DNA of 64,000 nt from Chinchilla lanigera (GCF_000276665.1 NW_004955464.1:13879462-13943461), one strand, 5' to 3'. Counted from the stretch's first letter, positions 1 to 11,400 are shown. Translations and numbers: made by a program. The notes: generated by a model from the sequence alone, not told the origin.

Positions 1-700
1 CAAGTTCTCAAGTGATGGGATGCCTGTCAGGAACTGTGGTTTGAGGACCGCTGACTACCTTAGATTTCTCATCGGTAACATAGGGGAGTATTTCTTGCAA
101 GCTAATGGAGATGGTGTGATCTCGGGAGCCAGTGTGCGAGCAGGGGTTTCAGTGCATCATGGGTAGAATGTTAGTCTGTGGATTGCCTGCTTAGTGGTCT
201 GACTTTGTAAATCTTTCATGCCAACATAACTGTTTTCCAGTTCTGCCTTCTGGTCATCAGATATGGGCAGAGAATAGGGAATCTAAAGTAACCCATTGGA
301 ATGCAGTCTTTGGGGGAGATGGTTCCTAGGGCTGTGAGTGGGAATTATTCCCAAAGCTCAGCTAGCTTCTCTGGGTTCCTAGCCAAGTTGTCTGACCAGA
401 ACTTGTCTGTCTGCCTGACTGGGCCTGGTTCTGTCTTGACCACCTGTTACTCTCTCTTTCTTTCATCCCCAGCTACTAAATCTTTAGAATAGTGTTTGGA
501 TTGATTAAAAAAATGGTATTTGTCTGACCTAGCCTCTGATTCATCTTGTGGTCCTGACCAAGTTACATGAAACCCCCAATCACAAACTTAGGTGACTAGC
601 TGAACAGGCTTTGGCTGCATATGCTTAAGTCCTAGAAGGGGAACTTTGGCCTCCAAAGTTGAGGGGAGCTGAGACAGAGGCTGTTTTGATGAGAGGCAAT

Positions 701-1187
701 ATAGCATGGTGGTTAAGAGCACAGAGTCGGGCCCAGTGTGGTGGTACATGTTTATAATCTCAGCATTCTGGGAGGATTGCAAGTTTAAGCCCAGGCTGGG
801 CAACTTAGTGAGACTCTGTCTCTAAATTTAAAAAACAAAAAGCCAAAAACTTAACAAGAGCTGGGGATGGAGCTCAGTGTGCATGCTCTGGGTTCAAGGT
901 ATAAGTGCAATAACTTTCCCCCACCAGAAAATATGGACTCCAGAACTGGACTGTTCATTTTTGAGTCTTGTCTCTACCACCTACAAGAAATACGACCTTG
1001 GGCAATCTACGTATACTGTTTATGCTTCAGTTTCCTTATTGGGAAAATGCAGTTAATAGTACTAATCATATAGGACTTGTGGGAAGAGAAAATGAACTTA
1101 CTTTTTAAAGTACTCAGAACAGTGCCTGGCATGTAATGACTATATGTGTTAGCGCTTATTAGTAGAGTTAGTACTAGTATTATTCTG
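701..1187 (+). repeat. MIR SINE split by a B1-ID insertion
   Basis: The left part (701-730) has the typical MIR beginning, 'gtggttaagagcacagag'. The right part (about 935-1187) carries the MIR core and 3' part: 'accttgggcaatct', 'cagtttcctta', 'cagtgcctggcatgtaatgac'. The two parts are separated by a B1-ID dimer, so MIR is the older element. MIR is an ancient tRNA-derived SINE shared by mammals. Confidence 0.8.
731..925 (+). repeat. B1-ID dimeric SINE nested in a MIR
   Basis: The left half (731-840) reads like B1 (7SL-derived): 'cccagtgtggtggtacatg', 'ccaggctgggcaac', 'gagactctgtctcta'. It is followed by an A-rich linker and an ID-like right half (about 857-925) with 'gctggggatggagctcagtg' and a B-box-like 'gggttcaaggta'. 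A B1 joined to a tRNA-Ala/ID-type half matches the B1-dID dimers described from several non-murid rodents. The exact right border is uncertain. Confidence 0.7.
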
Positions 1188-1859
1188 GCCCATGGCCTCA
1201 TAGGATGTGATTGGGGTATAGCAGGTGGCTGGGAGGCAGACTGTACTTCTCTGGTAGCACAGAGAAAACCTTCAGACTTTCCATCAAAGTGTAGTGCATA
1301 GAGCCAGGGAACTAGCCAAAGAAATTCATTTTTCTTCCACTGAAATGGTAAATTGGGGGTGGCATCCTGTCCACTTCCATGCCTGCCCTGCCCACGCTGC
1401 CTTCAGGAGACTTCTGTGCATGACCTGAGACTTGTTTAAATTAATTATATGACAGATACATATAAACAGATGGCTACAAAGAAATCATTTGGTTGTTTGC
1501 TGCCCCAAGGTTCTGCTTCATAAAGGCCACTGGTACCTGAAGTTATTTACATTTGAGTGTGTAAAAATGTTTAAACGAGAACCGTTTTAGGATCATGTAT
1601 AAAGAAAGGGAGACAGATGTGCACAGCCCTGAGTGAAGATATGGTTCCTATGACTTTTGGTTTCCTTCACTTATTGGTACTGTGTTTTTGAAAAATTCAG
1701 ATTTCAGTAAAGGTAAATTATAATTTGCTTTATGCCCCTACTCCCTTCAATAAAGTATAGCAGTGTTTATTTTCAGCCTCTTTTCTACATTTATTTTAAT
1801 TGCTTTGGGGTCTGTGGAGATGGGTAGAGGGAGACATACATGTGAAAAATCAGCTTTTT

Positions 1860-2165
1860 AAAGCTCCGATTTTTTACCCTTCCTTGTCCTGAAACTTCGA
1901 GCATCAGCTTTCATCTGTCAAAGTGTAAATCAGCAATTAAAACCCAAACAGCCAAATGCCAAAGATGACCTGAAGCACAAAGCAACTGACAAACAAGTCC
2001 GGACAAATCGACGGGTAATTTATAAGCTTTGCCCTAAAATCTAATTATTTGGCAATTCGAATTTGCAGCCAGCCAGGGCTCGGCAATAAATTTAACCCGC
2101 CATAAATTATTTAGGAGCAGGCTGTGGTGTAAATCAAAACCACGAGTGTTTGTTTAAGAAATAAG
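1860..2165. other. AT-rich unique block, candidate regulatory element
   Basis: This block has no recognisable interspersed repeat yet is dense in possible transcription-factor cores: several TAAT/ATTA homeodomain cores ('gtaattta', 'ctaattattt', 'cagcaattaaaa'), a forkhead-like 'tgtttaag', and several retained CpGs in AT-rich DNA ('tccgga', 'atcgacggg', 'attcgaa', 'acccgcc'). Such texture is typical of deeply conserved intronic enhancers. I cannot see conservation from one genome, so the call is an inference. Confidence 0.4.
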
Positions 2166-3894
2166 CTCCTTGTGCATAAAATGTCTTTTTTTTTTTTTTT
2201 TTTTCAAAGAGAGAAAGTGTTCAGCAAATCATGCTCACTGCCTAGTACAAACCTCACTTCTGCTGTCCAACTTCCTTTCTTCTCTGTGGCCCAGAGGGTC
2301 CTTGATCCTTTGGAGACAGGACCCACTTTGCATGGGACTTTGGTCTGAAACCAGTTGTTTTGATAAAACCCATGAGTTTGTCAGGTACTGCTTTTCTTCC
2401 TTGTGTGATGCTGCTTTTGGCTTTTATCAAGCCTTTCAGTACAGAGACTCACGGAGTTTGGAATTTTCTTCAGAGGGTGAAAGTGGGGGTATAAATTAGT
2501 TGTTACTGTTTCTGAATTGAGGGTATGTCAGTTCCTTCTTAGGTTGAGAGAGGCAAGCCCTGAAAAGTGGTTCATTCCTTAGTTTCAGGTAAGACCACAG
2601 AAACATTAGCTCAGGCAAAGGAGAATCTGTGCTTTGGTAAATAGATTTGAATGCTAGCCTATGAATAATTGTCATGAATTCCAGGAGTCTAAATCCTTTC
2701 TGCTTATAGTCCTTTTGCTGTTGTTTTTCTAACTTCAAATGTAATCTTATCACACAAATAATTTGGTTGAAGTGTGTATGAATACCCTGAAAACAAGTTT
2801 CACAGTCACTTGTCTTCTACTCACAGAGGGTGTGGGATTTCATTTGAAATGCTGTTACAGTTCTGTCCTCAGTTTATCAAGGGAATAATCACTGGGTTTC
2901 CTAGTTGAGCCATTTTAAAGCAGTTGGGTTTAAAATCTCTGCTGTAACTCACTTAAAAAGGTAAAGGTAAATGCAAATTTGCTTGGTGCATCCCTCTTCC
3001 CTTTCTTATATAAAGTGAAAAAAAAAAAAGCTTTTGCAGGTGACATTTTGTTGAGAGAGACAGTAGTTAACAATAGGTTGAGGAACCTTCGATACTTTGA
3101 CAAAACTAGATTCTGAGATTTATGTTCCATCCACCTGCAGCAGACCAACTTCCTGGATTTATGTTGCTCTGCCTTTGGACAACTTAATGGTATAGGTAGT
3201 TTGCGAATGGTGTAGGGTGACCAGTTGTCCCAGTTTTAGTACTGAAAGTGCTGCATTCCTAGAAATTCTTGGCCCAGGCAAACTGAACAGTTGGTTAAAC
3301 TAGGTTACATTGGGATTTAGTAGTTTGTAGCTGATGAGGGAGGAACCCACTTAGGGATGAGAAAGCAGATCTATGAATCTAGGAGACAGTGTTTTGGAGT
3401 GTTATGTATCTGGAATTGAATCCTGGTTCTATTTTCTGCTGTCTTTGTCATCTTAGATCACCTCCCTGATCCTGTGGAAGGTCCCCTGAAAGCAGAGTGT
3501 TATCTGTTTGAGCCAGGCACTTGCTTTCCATCTTCTACTTGTTAGCTCTTTCATATGTTTGCTCTACAAAAGTCAGAAGTGGGAGTTGTGGCCTGAATGG
3601 GAGCTAGGTGGCAGAGAGGCAGACTGAGGGCTTAAGGTTCCTGCCTCCCTAAGTGCGCAGTCTAGTGCCATCTGTGCTGCTGCAGCCATCTTGGAGGCTT
3701 GTCAGTAGCAATCCAAAGTAGGGCTTTCTGCCTGGGGAGTCCACACCAATTGCTATTAGACTGACTTCTCCTTCCAGGAGACAGTAGGCTGAGTTACGTT
3801 TGATAGCCTTTTAGACTAAGAGAATCAGACTTTTGTGACCCTTCAGACTTTAAAAGCCACTGGTCCTATTCTTTTTCCCCACTTGAAGTCTCAG

Positions 3895-4055
3895 CACTGT
3901 CACTTGCCAGCAGTATAGTCATAAATAAATGACTTACCTTCTTTGTTATTTGTGAAGTAAGAATAGTAATGATTCCCATCTCATGAATCACGTGGAGGAT
4001 TAAGAAAGGTCATTCCTGTTAGCACAGTGTCTGCCACAGAGTAAACAGTAAGTAA
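3895..4055 (+). repeat. MIR SINE fragment
   Basis: Similarity to the 3' half of MIR in sense: 'gacttaccttctttg', 'gtaagaatagtaatgattcccatctc' in two adjoining stretches, 'gtggaggattaag' and 'agcacagtgtctgccacagagta'. The borders are approximate. Confidence 0.65.
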
Positions 4056-4218
4056 AACAGAGATGATTTCATTCTTTACGTGTGTTGAAGCGTGTTGGAG
4101 ATCAACTTCTGTCTTCCCTTTTCCCTGAATGAACATCCTAGAGGAAGGTGCTAACCTCTCATTATCTTCATCTGTTTCCATACCCAGCTCTTGCCTGGTA
4201 AAATGTAGATGCATATTA

Positions 4219-4315
4219 ATATTGGCTTATGGGGGCTGGGGATTTAGCTCACTGGCAAAGCGCCTGCCTGGCAAGCGCAAGGTCGTGAGTTCGGTTCCCG
4301 GTACCAGAGAAAAAC

Positions 4316-4354
<39 letters not shown>

Positions 4355-4364
4355 TGGCTTATGG
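4219..4364 (+). repeat. Young ID SINE with target-site duplication
   Basis: The body starts at 4233 with 'ggggctggggatttagctc' and has an A-box-like 'tagctcactgg' and a B-box-like 'gagttcggttcccgg', as in tRNA-Ala-derived ID elements. It ends in a long A-rich tail (about 4316-4350). A perfect 14-bp direct repeat, 'atattggcttatgg', flanks it at 4219-4232 and 4351-4364. The intact duplication and long tail indicate a recent retroposition in the sense orientation of ERI3. Confidence 0.9.
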
Positions 4365-4440
4365 CCTAATGGTGATGATGATGTGGCCTATCTCCCTGGA
4401 TTAATAAGGCTCAAATAGGGAGGTATGTTAAAGCACACTC

Positions 4441-4637
4441 TTGTTTTTTTGGCAGTACTTGGGAATGAATTCAGGGCCTTCCCATTTAGCTACATGCCCA
4501 GCCCTTTTTGTTTATATATTTTGAGACAAGATCACACTTAAATTGTTAAGTTGCCCAGCCTGAGCTTGAATTTATGATCTTCCTGCCTTAGCCTCCCAGA
4601 GTGCTGGGATTACAGGCAGATGCTTCCATATGCTGCT
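4441..4637 (-). repeat. Old antisense B1-ID dimer
   Basis: The first part (4441-4505) is the reverse complement of an ID-like half ('cagtacttgggaatgaatt', 'tagctacatgcccagccc'). The second (about 4515-4637) is a reverse-complement B1 ('gagacaagatcacactta', 'gttgcccagcctgagcttg', 'gtgctgggattacaggc'). Both parts are diverged. Confidence 0.65.
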
Positions 4638-5759
4638 AAAAACACACTTTTGTAAGTAAAAGTATAAACACTTTGTCTCTACACTAAGGTATTTATCATA
4701 GTATAGTGCTCATTACTTGTTCATGCATCTTTTCACTCACTAGTTCTTGCACTTCTTCAGAGTGCAAAGGCTACTTCTTATCTCCACATTCCACTCCAAC
4801 ACCTGTATGATTGTCCTACACAAAACTATTATTACGCCCAGAGAGAAGGCTTGTAAATACATACAGGTTCAGTTTTCCTTCTTGGCAATATGATTGCCCA
4901 GGTACTCAACTATCTGTAAAAACTTCCTAGGGGAATAATGAAATTGGATGAGGGAAAAGGTGAGGGGCAGGGTAATAGTTTCATTGTCTGAGCAACTGGA
5001 CCTAGAAGCAGGCGCTTGGATACATCGTCACAGATCCTTGGGTTGGAATTGATGCCATGAACCTGGAGTGTTGGGGTTATCCCCTAGCAACTGTCCAGGA
5101 AGTATTTGACATCACTCAGGTGTATTCGTTGCAGAATCTTGCCAGCTAGGTGCAGAGCAGGGTTTCTCTCCCATGTTTGGGCTGTCAGGGCCAGAGGTTT
5201 TTGAGGTCTGGACTTGCTGCACCATATGGGAAGGTAAGAAGTCACAGCAAAGTCCTTTCTGCTCTGAGTCCTCAAAAAGTCTTCTATCAAAAGCTCCTCT
5301 TTTGCATCCTCAGTGGCTCAAATGAATGTTATTGTGTGGGCTCATGGTACAACAACTCTCCTTGCTGCCTAGGAAGGGTTCCTGCAGTCATGTTTTGAGA
5401 CTGGCTCATGAAAGTCCCTCTTCTTGGTCTTGGGGAGTAGGCCTGAGCAATGGGCTAGCAGCATTGGAGAGGTACATTTATGGTTAGCCCAGTGTGATGT
5501 GTCCAGTGGCTTGGGTTCAGGTATCTCAGGGATACTTGGACCTGTGCCTTTCTTGCATGGATTGGAGGCTGGTTTGTTTATCATCTCTGCAGCAAGGGAG
5601 ATACTGAGTTTGAGCACTTAGTTTGGCTCCATCTGCCTCTTGGTGAGGAAGGCAGCAGGAGGAAAATTTAAATACTGAGCCGCAGTGGGGAAATCCACAG
5701 ACCAAGTTTTCAGAGACACTGCTGGGGATGCTGACTTGGTGCTGGTCAGAGCAGGAGCT

Positions 5760-6180
5760 GAAACGTGTACTATTTTATAATAAATACTAATGAAATTCCA
5801 GATCTATAATAGCATTTCAGATATCTAAAACAAACCATGTGCTTGTAAAAAAGTGGAAAGAGATCAACTTAAGCCATAAATTCTTGGTAATAGAGGGTTT
5901 TTTCCTATTTATGTTTGATAGATATTTTTGTTTCCAGAGGAATGTCAACTCCTAATTTCATAATGTATCATGGGCTTAAGAAAATTGAATTTAATAAAAG
6001 CCAAAGATGAATGGCATCCTGAAAGGTCCCAACACTTGTCTTCATTAGCAGGACAAACTGCAGGTCTCCAAACACTGCTTCTCCCCAAATGAAAGTTTAA
6101 ATGAAAAGTACAGTTGTGTCACAGGTTAAATTTCATTGTGGGCTCAGCTAACGTTGTTAGTGAGGAGCTGGCTGTATTTG
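5760..6180. other. AT-rich unique block, candidate regulatory element
   Basis: A stretch without recognisable repeats, rich in AT words such as 'ttttataataaatactaatg', 'agccataaattcttgg', 'cctaatttcataatg' and 'gaatttaataaaagcc'. No protein-coding signal. I call it a candidate conserved non-coding element on texture alone. Confidence 0.3.
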
Positions 6181-7149
6181 TTTCCTTAGATACCAAGGCA
6201 GCCAAACTCACCAGGCTATGGAGCTCTTTCTTTTGGGGGAAGTGTTTTTCCTAGTTAGTCGGGGAGGAAGGATTTGTCAGAAATTTGGGAGTCAAATGAG
6301 CCTGAGTCAGATAAACCACACCTCAGAAATCGTGGATATCTGATACTTTAGGAGGAGCAATGTGTATGTTGTAGGTGCTCAGATTTGTTTCTCAGAGCAG
6401 AACTCTCCTGTGCTTGGCCTGTTTTGTAATGCTTGTGGGGAACAAGATGCTCAGCAAAGTGGAGGGCATCTTCCTCTCTCGGCGGTGGAATAGATGTCTC
6501 ACCTCGTTGAAGCGGTGCCCAGGCCTCTTCTTTGTCTCCCTCTCCTTCAGCCTTGCAGCCATTTTCCCCTTCCTGTATCTGGCAATAAGCTCTTGTCAGC
6601 TTCCTCATCTTTGGGGATCAGCCCGGGGAGGCCAGGCAGCCAGAACCTTTGAATCTCTCTGGCATGAAACCTGACTGCCTTGATTTGGTTTTCAGTCCTG
6701 CTGTTATGTGTTGGGTTGAAGTAGATGCTTTAAAAATAAGCTCAGTATTAGTGGGTATGTTGGTGTGGGGAGAGGGGAGAGGGCTCTCTGGCTTCCCTGG
6801 GACACCGAGATTGACTGTTTCTTTTGTCTTCCCACCCATTCATTTCCTCAGTGCCGTCAGGTGTCATCAGCTGCCGTGTTACTTCTCCAGGCTGTCTCTG
6901 CAGAGAACCAATTTGCCTTGAGTTTACTAATTCTGGAGAGGTCTTCTCTAGAACAGGGGGAGCTAGGGTAGGGATGCCCCTGGAGCGGGCTGTTGGGGCC
7001 ACTGAGTGGGCCATTGCCCCCCTTCTCTCTCTGCAGTGGAAACCTTTTTCACATACTAATTTTAGTTGGAGGATTTTGCTTTTATTTATTTATTTTTATT
7101 ATTTCCTATTTGTCTCTTCCAGATGTTTTCAGGGCAATTTTTTTGTGTT

Positions 7150-7510
7150 GTAAACTAATTCCATTCATGTTTTAAAAATTTATGAAAGTGCTAATAAAAA
7201 TGTCAAAGTGGTAAAAATGTTAGCTTTTCCTCTGCTTTGATTAAATTTTGCAAACTGTTTTTGAATATTAAAAAGCAATATTTTTTTTCTTCTCTCTTCC
7301 TGTTTCCCTCTTCTCTCTGGTGTGGGTGTGCTCTCTCCTGCCCTCTCCCCTCTCTGGTGTCCCTCCCTCCCTTCCCAGGAGCGATGTATGAGGCGTGCTG
7401 CACAGCCAGTGTTCTGCAAGCCTGTTTGCACGCCAGGACCTTGGTGCTGTGCATCTCTATTAAATAACGGAGACAAATTAATCTTAGAGACACCAAACAA
7501 ATTGTCACTC
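7150..7510. other. Unique AT-rich block near exon, candidate regulatory element
   Basis: An AT-rich part (7150-7260, with 'gattaaattttgcaaactg') and a part around 7455-7510 ('tattaaataacggagac', 'acaaattaatcttagag') flank a pyrimidine-rich stretch. No repeat family is recognised. It lies 0.6-1 kb upstream of the 8120 exon. No function can be assigned from this sequence. Confidence 0.3.
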
Positions 7511-8119
7511 CTCCTCCTCCTCTTCCATTACGTTCCAGTGGACTGGGAAGGGCTGGCTAAGTGATTGGGCGGGGAGGGGGGAGTGGGTACTGCCTGCAAG
7601 AAAGGTAGCTCCTATCACTTGTGTTCAGTTTTCTCCTGCTCTTTGGCATTATTATCACTTTTTTTCCTCTTTGTAAACACTAGTGAATAAACTCCCTGGC
7701 TCTGTTTAAACTTCCTACAGGGAAATCTATGCACTGGGCTGTCTATGTGGCTAGAGATCCAAACCCATGCCAGGACAGGGACCTGAGTTAGAGAAAAAGG
7801 GCTCCCTTTTAGAGGTGCAAGTGAGCAGGCTTCTGGTAGAGAACCCACTGAGGAAACTGGGGCAGAGTACATCACTGTCATCTTCCTTCCCCTTTCCAGA
7901 AACGCTGGGGATGGGAGACATGTCCATTGTTTGGAGTCTGTGAGGCTGTTAGAAGGGGGGAAGGTTAGGATTATAATTGCGTAGCATCATCTTGCTCAGT
8001 CTTGGGGTTGCCCTGGCAAGAGTAATGAGCCCCAAACAGTCATTCTCTTTTGACTTGGAGTTATTGTTCAAAATGGTTGATTAAAATAACTTTCCTTTTC
8101 TGTGTCTTTGACATTCCAG

Positions 8120-8236
8120 GAAATCATTGAGTTCCCCATCCTGAAGCTCAATGGCCGGACCATGGAGATTGAGTCTACCTTTCACATGTATGTCCAGCCT
8201 GTAGTCCATCCACAGCTTACCCCCTTCTGTACAGAG
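8120..8236 (+). CDS. ERI3: ERI3 internal coding exon (39 codons), 3'-5' exonuclease domain
   Basis: ERI3 belongs to the ERI1/3'hExo family of DEDDh 3'-5' exoribonucleases, which trim RNA 3' ends using two metal ions; the exact substrates of ERI3 are less well defined than those of ERI1. The exon translates from its first base to EIIEFPILKLNG... and ends ...HPQLTPFCTE, the segment after the Asp-x-Glu motif: beta strand 'IIEFPILKL', then the 'F(H/S)xYVxPxxxPxLTxFCTxLTGI' signature of ERI exonucleases. The acceptor is 'cattccag' (AG at 8118-8119) after a pyrimidine-rich tract and the donor is GAG|GTAAGG. Phase is 0-0, so skipping it would keep the frame while removing a central strand of the fold. 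The reading frame is intact and very close to the mammalian protein as I remember it. Confidence 0.97.
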
Positions 8237-9689
8237 GTAAGGGCCCTGGAGGAGGGCAGCAGGGGCTATTGGGAGAGGAGCTTTGGGATCACTGATGCTC
8301 CCTCTTACAGGCCCCTTAGCAAAATCTAATCAGCAGTTGAGGCAAGTGTACTTCGGGTCTGGCAGTTTGTGTTCATAAAGTCGGTGACCTTACTTGAGAC
8401 ATCTTGGTCCCTGAGGACCAAGGAAGGGCAGTGGCACAATCTGCCCTAGCTTCTCTGACAATTTCCTCCTGTACCATCTCCACCTTTCCTGGTGACTGGG
8501 TAGTTGGAATCTAACAACAGGATGGTGCTTTTGGGGCACAAGTTCTTTCTTGTTCCATTTCCGTTAGGGTCTGTTGGCAAGAGGTAAAGATTTCTGTCAC
8601 TTGGAAGGAAATGTTATGTTCAGGCTTTCTTAGCTATCTGATATTATTAACTTTGTCTTTTCATAAAGTGGTCCTGTGTGGAGCTTACACTGAGTTCATG
8701 AGAAACATTTTCCGATGGTGATGAAAGAGAAGACAGGCTGGCCAAGGCAGACCTGTCCTTACTAGGCTAGTGCTATTCTTGGCTATTTTGTCAGTAGGTT
8801 AATACTGACCCCATTCTATAGATTGTGAAACTAGAACTGAGATTTTGATGCTTGCTGGAGGCTCAGAAGAGCCACTGGCAGAGGGAAAGAGCCACTGAAA
8901 GTTCTGACTCCCAGGATTGTGTGGAGAAGCTTCTGTGACTGCTTTTCCATGTGATACATCATGTTATTCTGTGATGGAATCATAGGTCAAGCATATGCGC
9001 TAGCCGAGGTGATGGGAAAACATGAGTGTTTCTGTTGGGACGGTTGGAAATGAGTGCTAGAAACGTTATGCCTTCATTTAGAGATGCACCTTCTCTATAA
9101 AATGAAGTAGGAGAGAAATTCTTGAGTTATTTCACCATCTCCTTGGTGTGGGGGAAGCTGGGAATGGCCTGTCTGCCATGGGTGTGTGGCTCCTTGGACT
9201 CTGAGGCTGGCTTAGGCCAGATGCGAGGTCTGGAGGTTTGCTCCTATACTTGATGGCAGTGTTTGCCCCTGTGCCAGGTGGGCCTTTTATTGTAGACATC
9301 CATCTGCCTGGGTGTTAGTCTCTTAAGGTCTTTGTTCTAACTAGTTATGTTCAGATTGATTCCTCTTTTTTCTCTTGGTTTTCCCCCCTCTGCCCTGGAA
9401 AATACCTGTGCCACCAGGGGGTGCTAATCTGTCCTCTTTGGCCCCTTTTGAAAAACTACTATTTTAATGATGATGAAAATCCTTTCCTTACAGGAAGGGA
9501 AGGAAGTCCTTAAACCAGTCAGCTACCTGAGCCTTCCGCTGGCCTGAAAGTCTGGTATCTTCTTGTCCTACTCTTCATTCTCTGTGTGTAGCCTGTACCC
9601 CGGGGGCTTTAGCTACCTATGAAGCTAGGCTGTCTGGCATAGACAGGCAGGCTGAAGTTTTTTTTTTAAACAGACATCCATTCGAAGTT

Positions 9690-9852
9690 TTTTATTTTTT
9701 GTTTTGTTTTTGGTTTTTGCGTTTTGGGACAGGGTCTAACTTTGTAGTGCAGGGCTGGCCTTAAACTCACTGTGTAGCCCAGGCTGGCCTTGTACTTACA
9801 GCAATCCTCCTGCCTCAGCCTCCTGAGTGCTAGGCATGTGCCAACATTGGCC
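9690..9852 (-). repeat. Antisense B1 SINE
   Basis: Reverse complement of B1, preceded by a T-rich tail: 'gggacagggtctaac', 'agcccaggctggccttg', 'cctgcctcagcctcctgag', 'gctaggcatgtgcc'. The 'gtagcccaggctggcc' motif occurs in a partly duplicated form. Confidence 0.85.
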
Positions 9853-10189
9853 TAAATTTTGGAAACGTTGATGCCTGCTTAGGAATGGAACAGAGTGCTA
9901 GTGGGACACACCTCTAGATGGGTGTAGATGCTCTAGGGTATTGGGGCAAGAGGGATTTCCTCTGGAGCAGGGTGGTTGCTGCTCCACGGCTGCTTTGGCA
10001 GGGGAGGAGGAGGATTTGTGAGCCTATGAGGAGAACTGTTGTTTTTTTTTTTTTTTTCCTAGGTAGTTTCACTCAAGGACATACATACATAATTCACAGG
10101 GTAGTAGGAGTAGTGGTAGGGATCTTGGCAATGAAGACTCATCTAAAAGTGAGGCTATGGTTATGGTGCAGGCACTAGATTGGGTCAGT

Positions 10190-10620
10190 CTTTTTTTTCA
10201 GGCTTTCAGGGCTCATCTTTCCATGACCTGGTGTCTGCTTTTTTCTCCAGCCTCACAGCAACCCCCTGTCCCCGCCCTGACTTCATCTATCCCCTGGTTC
10301 TCCTCACTCGAAGGCTACCCTCTTACAATCCACCTTTGTATGTGGTGGTTGCTCTGCCTGTACACTACTTATTTCTACTTGTCTTCTAGCATTCCTACTT
10401 GGGTCAGCTTCCCTGGGAAGCTTTCCCTCATCCCAAGGCTGGGTTATGCTTACCCCAACAGTGCACTGATGAGATGTTATACTTGGAGTTATTTATCTAT
10501 CTCCCTACCGGACTGTGAATTCTGTGGTCGCAGAAACTGGACCTGATCCACCTTTGCCCCCATCACTAGGGTCTGGTACAGAGTACACATTTGATGCATG
10601 TTCTGTGAATGAATGAGTTA
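10190..10620 (+). repeat. L2 LINE 3' part, sense
   Basis: Matches the 3' end of L2 in order: 'cttccctgggaagctttccc', a 'gactgtgaattctgtgg' stretch like the 'gactgtgagctcc' of L2, then 'tctggtacagagtacacatt' and the final 'tgttctgtgaatgaatgag'. L2 is an ancient, inactive LINE. The ORF of 129 codons across it is chance. Confidence 0.65.
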
Positions 10621-10720
10621 TGGGCGAGGAATTATTCCTGTCTCCCCACATAACAGCTATGCTGCTGACTTGCTCTTTTAAGTAAGTAAAGACTCTAAAA
10701 AAAATCTTAAATTATCTTTT

Positions 10721-10834
10721 TTCTTTAGACAAGGTCTCACTGTGTAGCCCAGGCTGGCCTCAAACTTGTGGTGATCCTCCTTCCTTAGCCTCCTGAGTAC
10801 TGGGATTACAGGCATGTGCCGCCACTCCTGGCTT
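10721..10834 (-). repeat. Antisense B1 SINE
   Basis: Reverse-complement B1: 'agacaaggtctcactgtgt', 'agcccaggctggcctcaaac', 'gtactgggattacaggcatg', 'tgccgccactcctggc'. Moderately conserved. Confidence 0.9.
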
Positions 10835-11080
10835 CAGATTATCTAAATATTGCCCTGTATACATACCAGTTGGAACTATGGAACACAAAAAAGCAGGGAC
10901 ACAGAATGGGACTGTTATTCTGAGACCTCATCTACCCTGCTAATAGCTGCCTTTGGGGGTAGAGCAGAGGTCATTACAACCAGAGAGAATCTCTATTAGT
11001 GTGAACAGCAACTCCGAACCTCTGGATTATATCTAAGCAACACCTCTGGCAGGATTTTCTCTCTTGTGCACAAGTTAAGA

Positions 11081-11213
11081 CTGCCTGACTTTCGGTTATT
11101 TCTTTTTTTTTTTTTTCTTTTTTCCGGTACTGGGAATTGAACTCACAACCTTGTGCTTGCCAGGCAGGCACTGTGCTGCTGAGCTAAATCCCCAGCCCTA
11201 GCTGCCTGACTTT
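11081..11213 (-). repeat. Antisense ID SINE with target-site duplication
   Basis: T-rich tail at about 11100-11123, then the reverse complement of ID: 'ggtactgggaattgaactc', 'ttgtgcttgccaggcaggc', 'tgagctaaatccccagccc'. The direct repeat 'ctgcctgacttt' occurs at 11081-11092 and again at 11202-11213, consistent with a 12-bp target-site duplication. Confidence 0.8.
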
Positions 11214-11327
11214 AATTTTGAGACAAGATCTTGCTGAGTTGTCTAGGTGGGACTCAAACTTGCAATCTTCCCACCTTAACCTCCCAGAACACTAGGATTA
11301 TGGGTATGTGCCACCATGACTGGCTTA
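11214..11327 (-). repeat. Old antisense B1 fragment
   Basis: Diverged reverse-complement B1: 'ttgagacaagatcttgctga', 'cctcccagaacactaggatt', 'gtgccaccatgactggctt'. It adjoins the younger ID; the ID duplication 'ctgcctgacttt' lies at its edge. Confidence 0.7.
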
Positions 11328-11358
11328 TTGTGCACAAGACATTCTTAAGAACCCTAGC

Positions 11359-11361
<3 letters not shown>

Positions 11362-11399
<38 letters not shown>
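11362..11399. repeat. (TG)19 microsatellite
   Basis: Uninterrupted TG dinucleotides for 38 bp, followed by a mixed purine-pyrimidine tract to about 11455 ('gcatgtgcacacgtgcatg'). Probably length-polymorphic, and able to form Z-DNA under supercoiling. Confidence 0.95.

Positions 11400-11400
<1 letters not shown>

Larger units (their letters stand above)
1..8119 (+). other. ERI3: ERI3 intron (3' part), upstream of the first exon seen
   Basis: No coding exon is recognisable here; in particular I could not find the exon with the DFEATC catalytic motif that precedes the 8120 exon in the protein. The stretch holds a MIR split by a B1-ID dimer (701-1187), a MIR (about 3895-4055), a young ID (4219-4364), an old B1-ID dimer (4441-4637) and a poly(T) run (about 2186-2204). 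AT-rich unique blocks lie at 1860-2165, 5760-6180 and 7150-7510. The intron ends in a pyrimidine-rich tract followed by CAG at 8117-8119. The remainder is unique sequence with no feature I can name. Confidence 0.8.

Noticed and set aside
4233..4315. tRNA-like gene (A and B boxes)
   Set aside because: The A and B boxes belong to an ID SINE with an A tail and target duplication; it does not fold as a full tRNA and is dispersed in many copies here.
1..8119. Upstream ERI3 exon with the Asp-x-Glu catalytic motif
   Set aside because: I looked for the DFEATC-type codons in all frames and did not find them; the exon is probably further upstream.
10157..10546. 129-codon open frame on the + strand
   Set aside because: Lies in an L2 3' end; low complexity of hydrophobic residues and no recognisable family.
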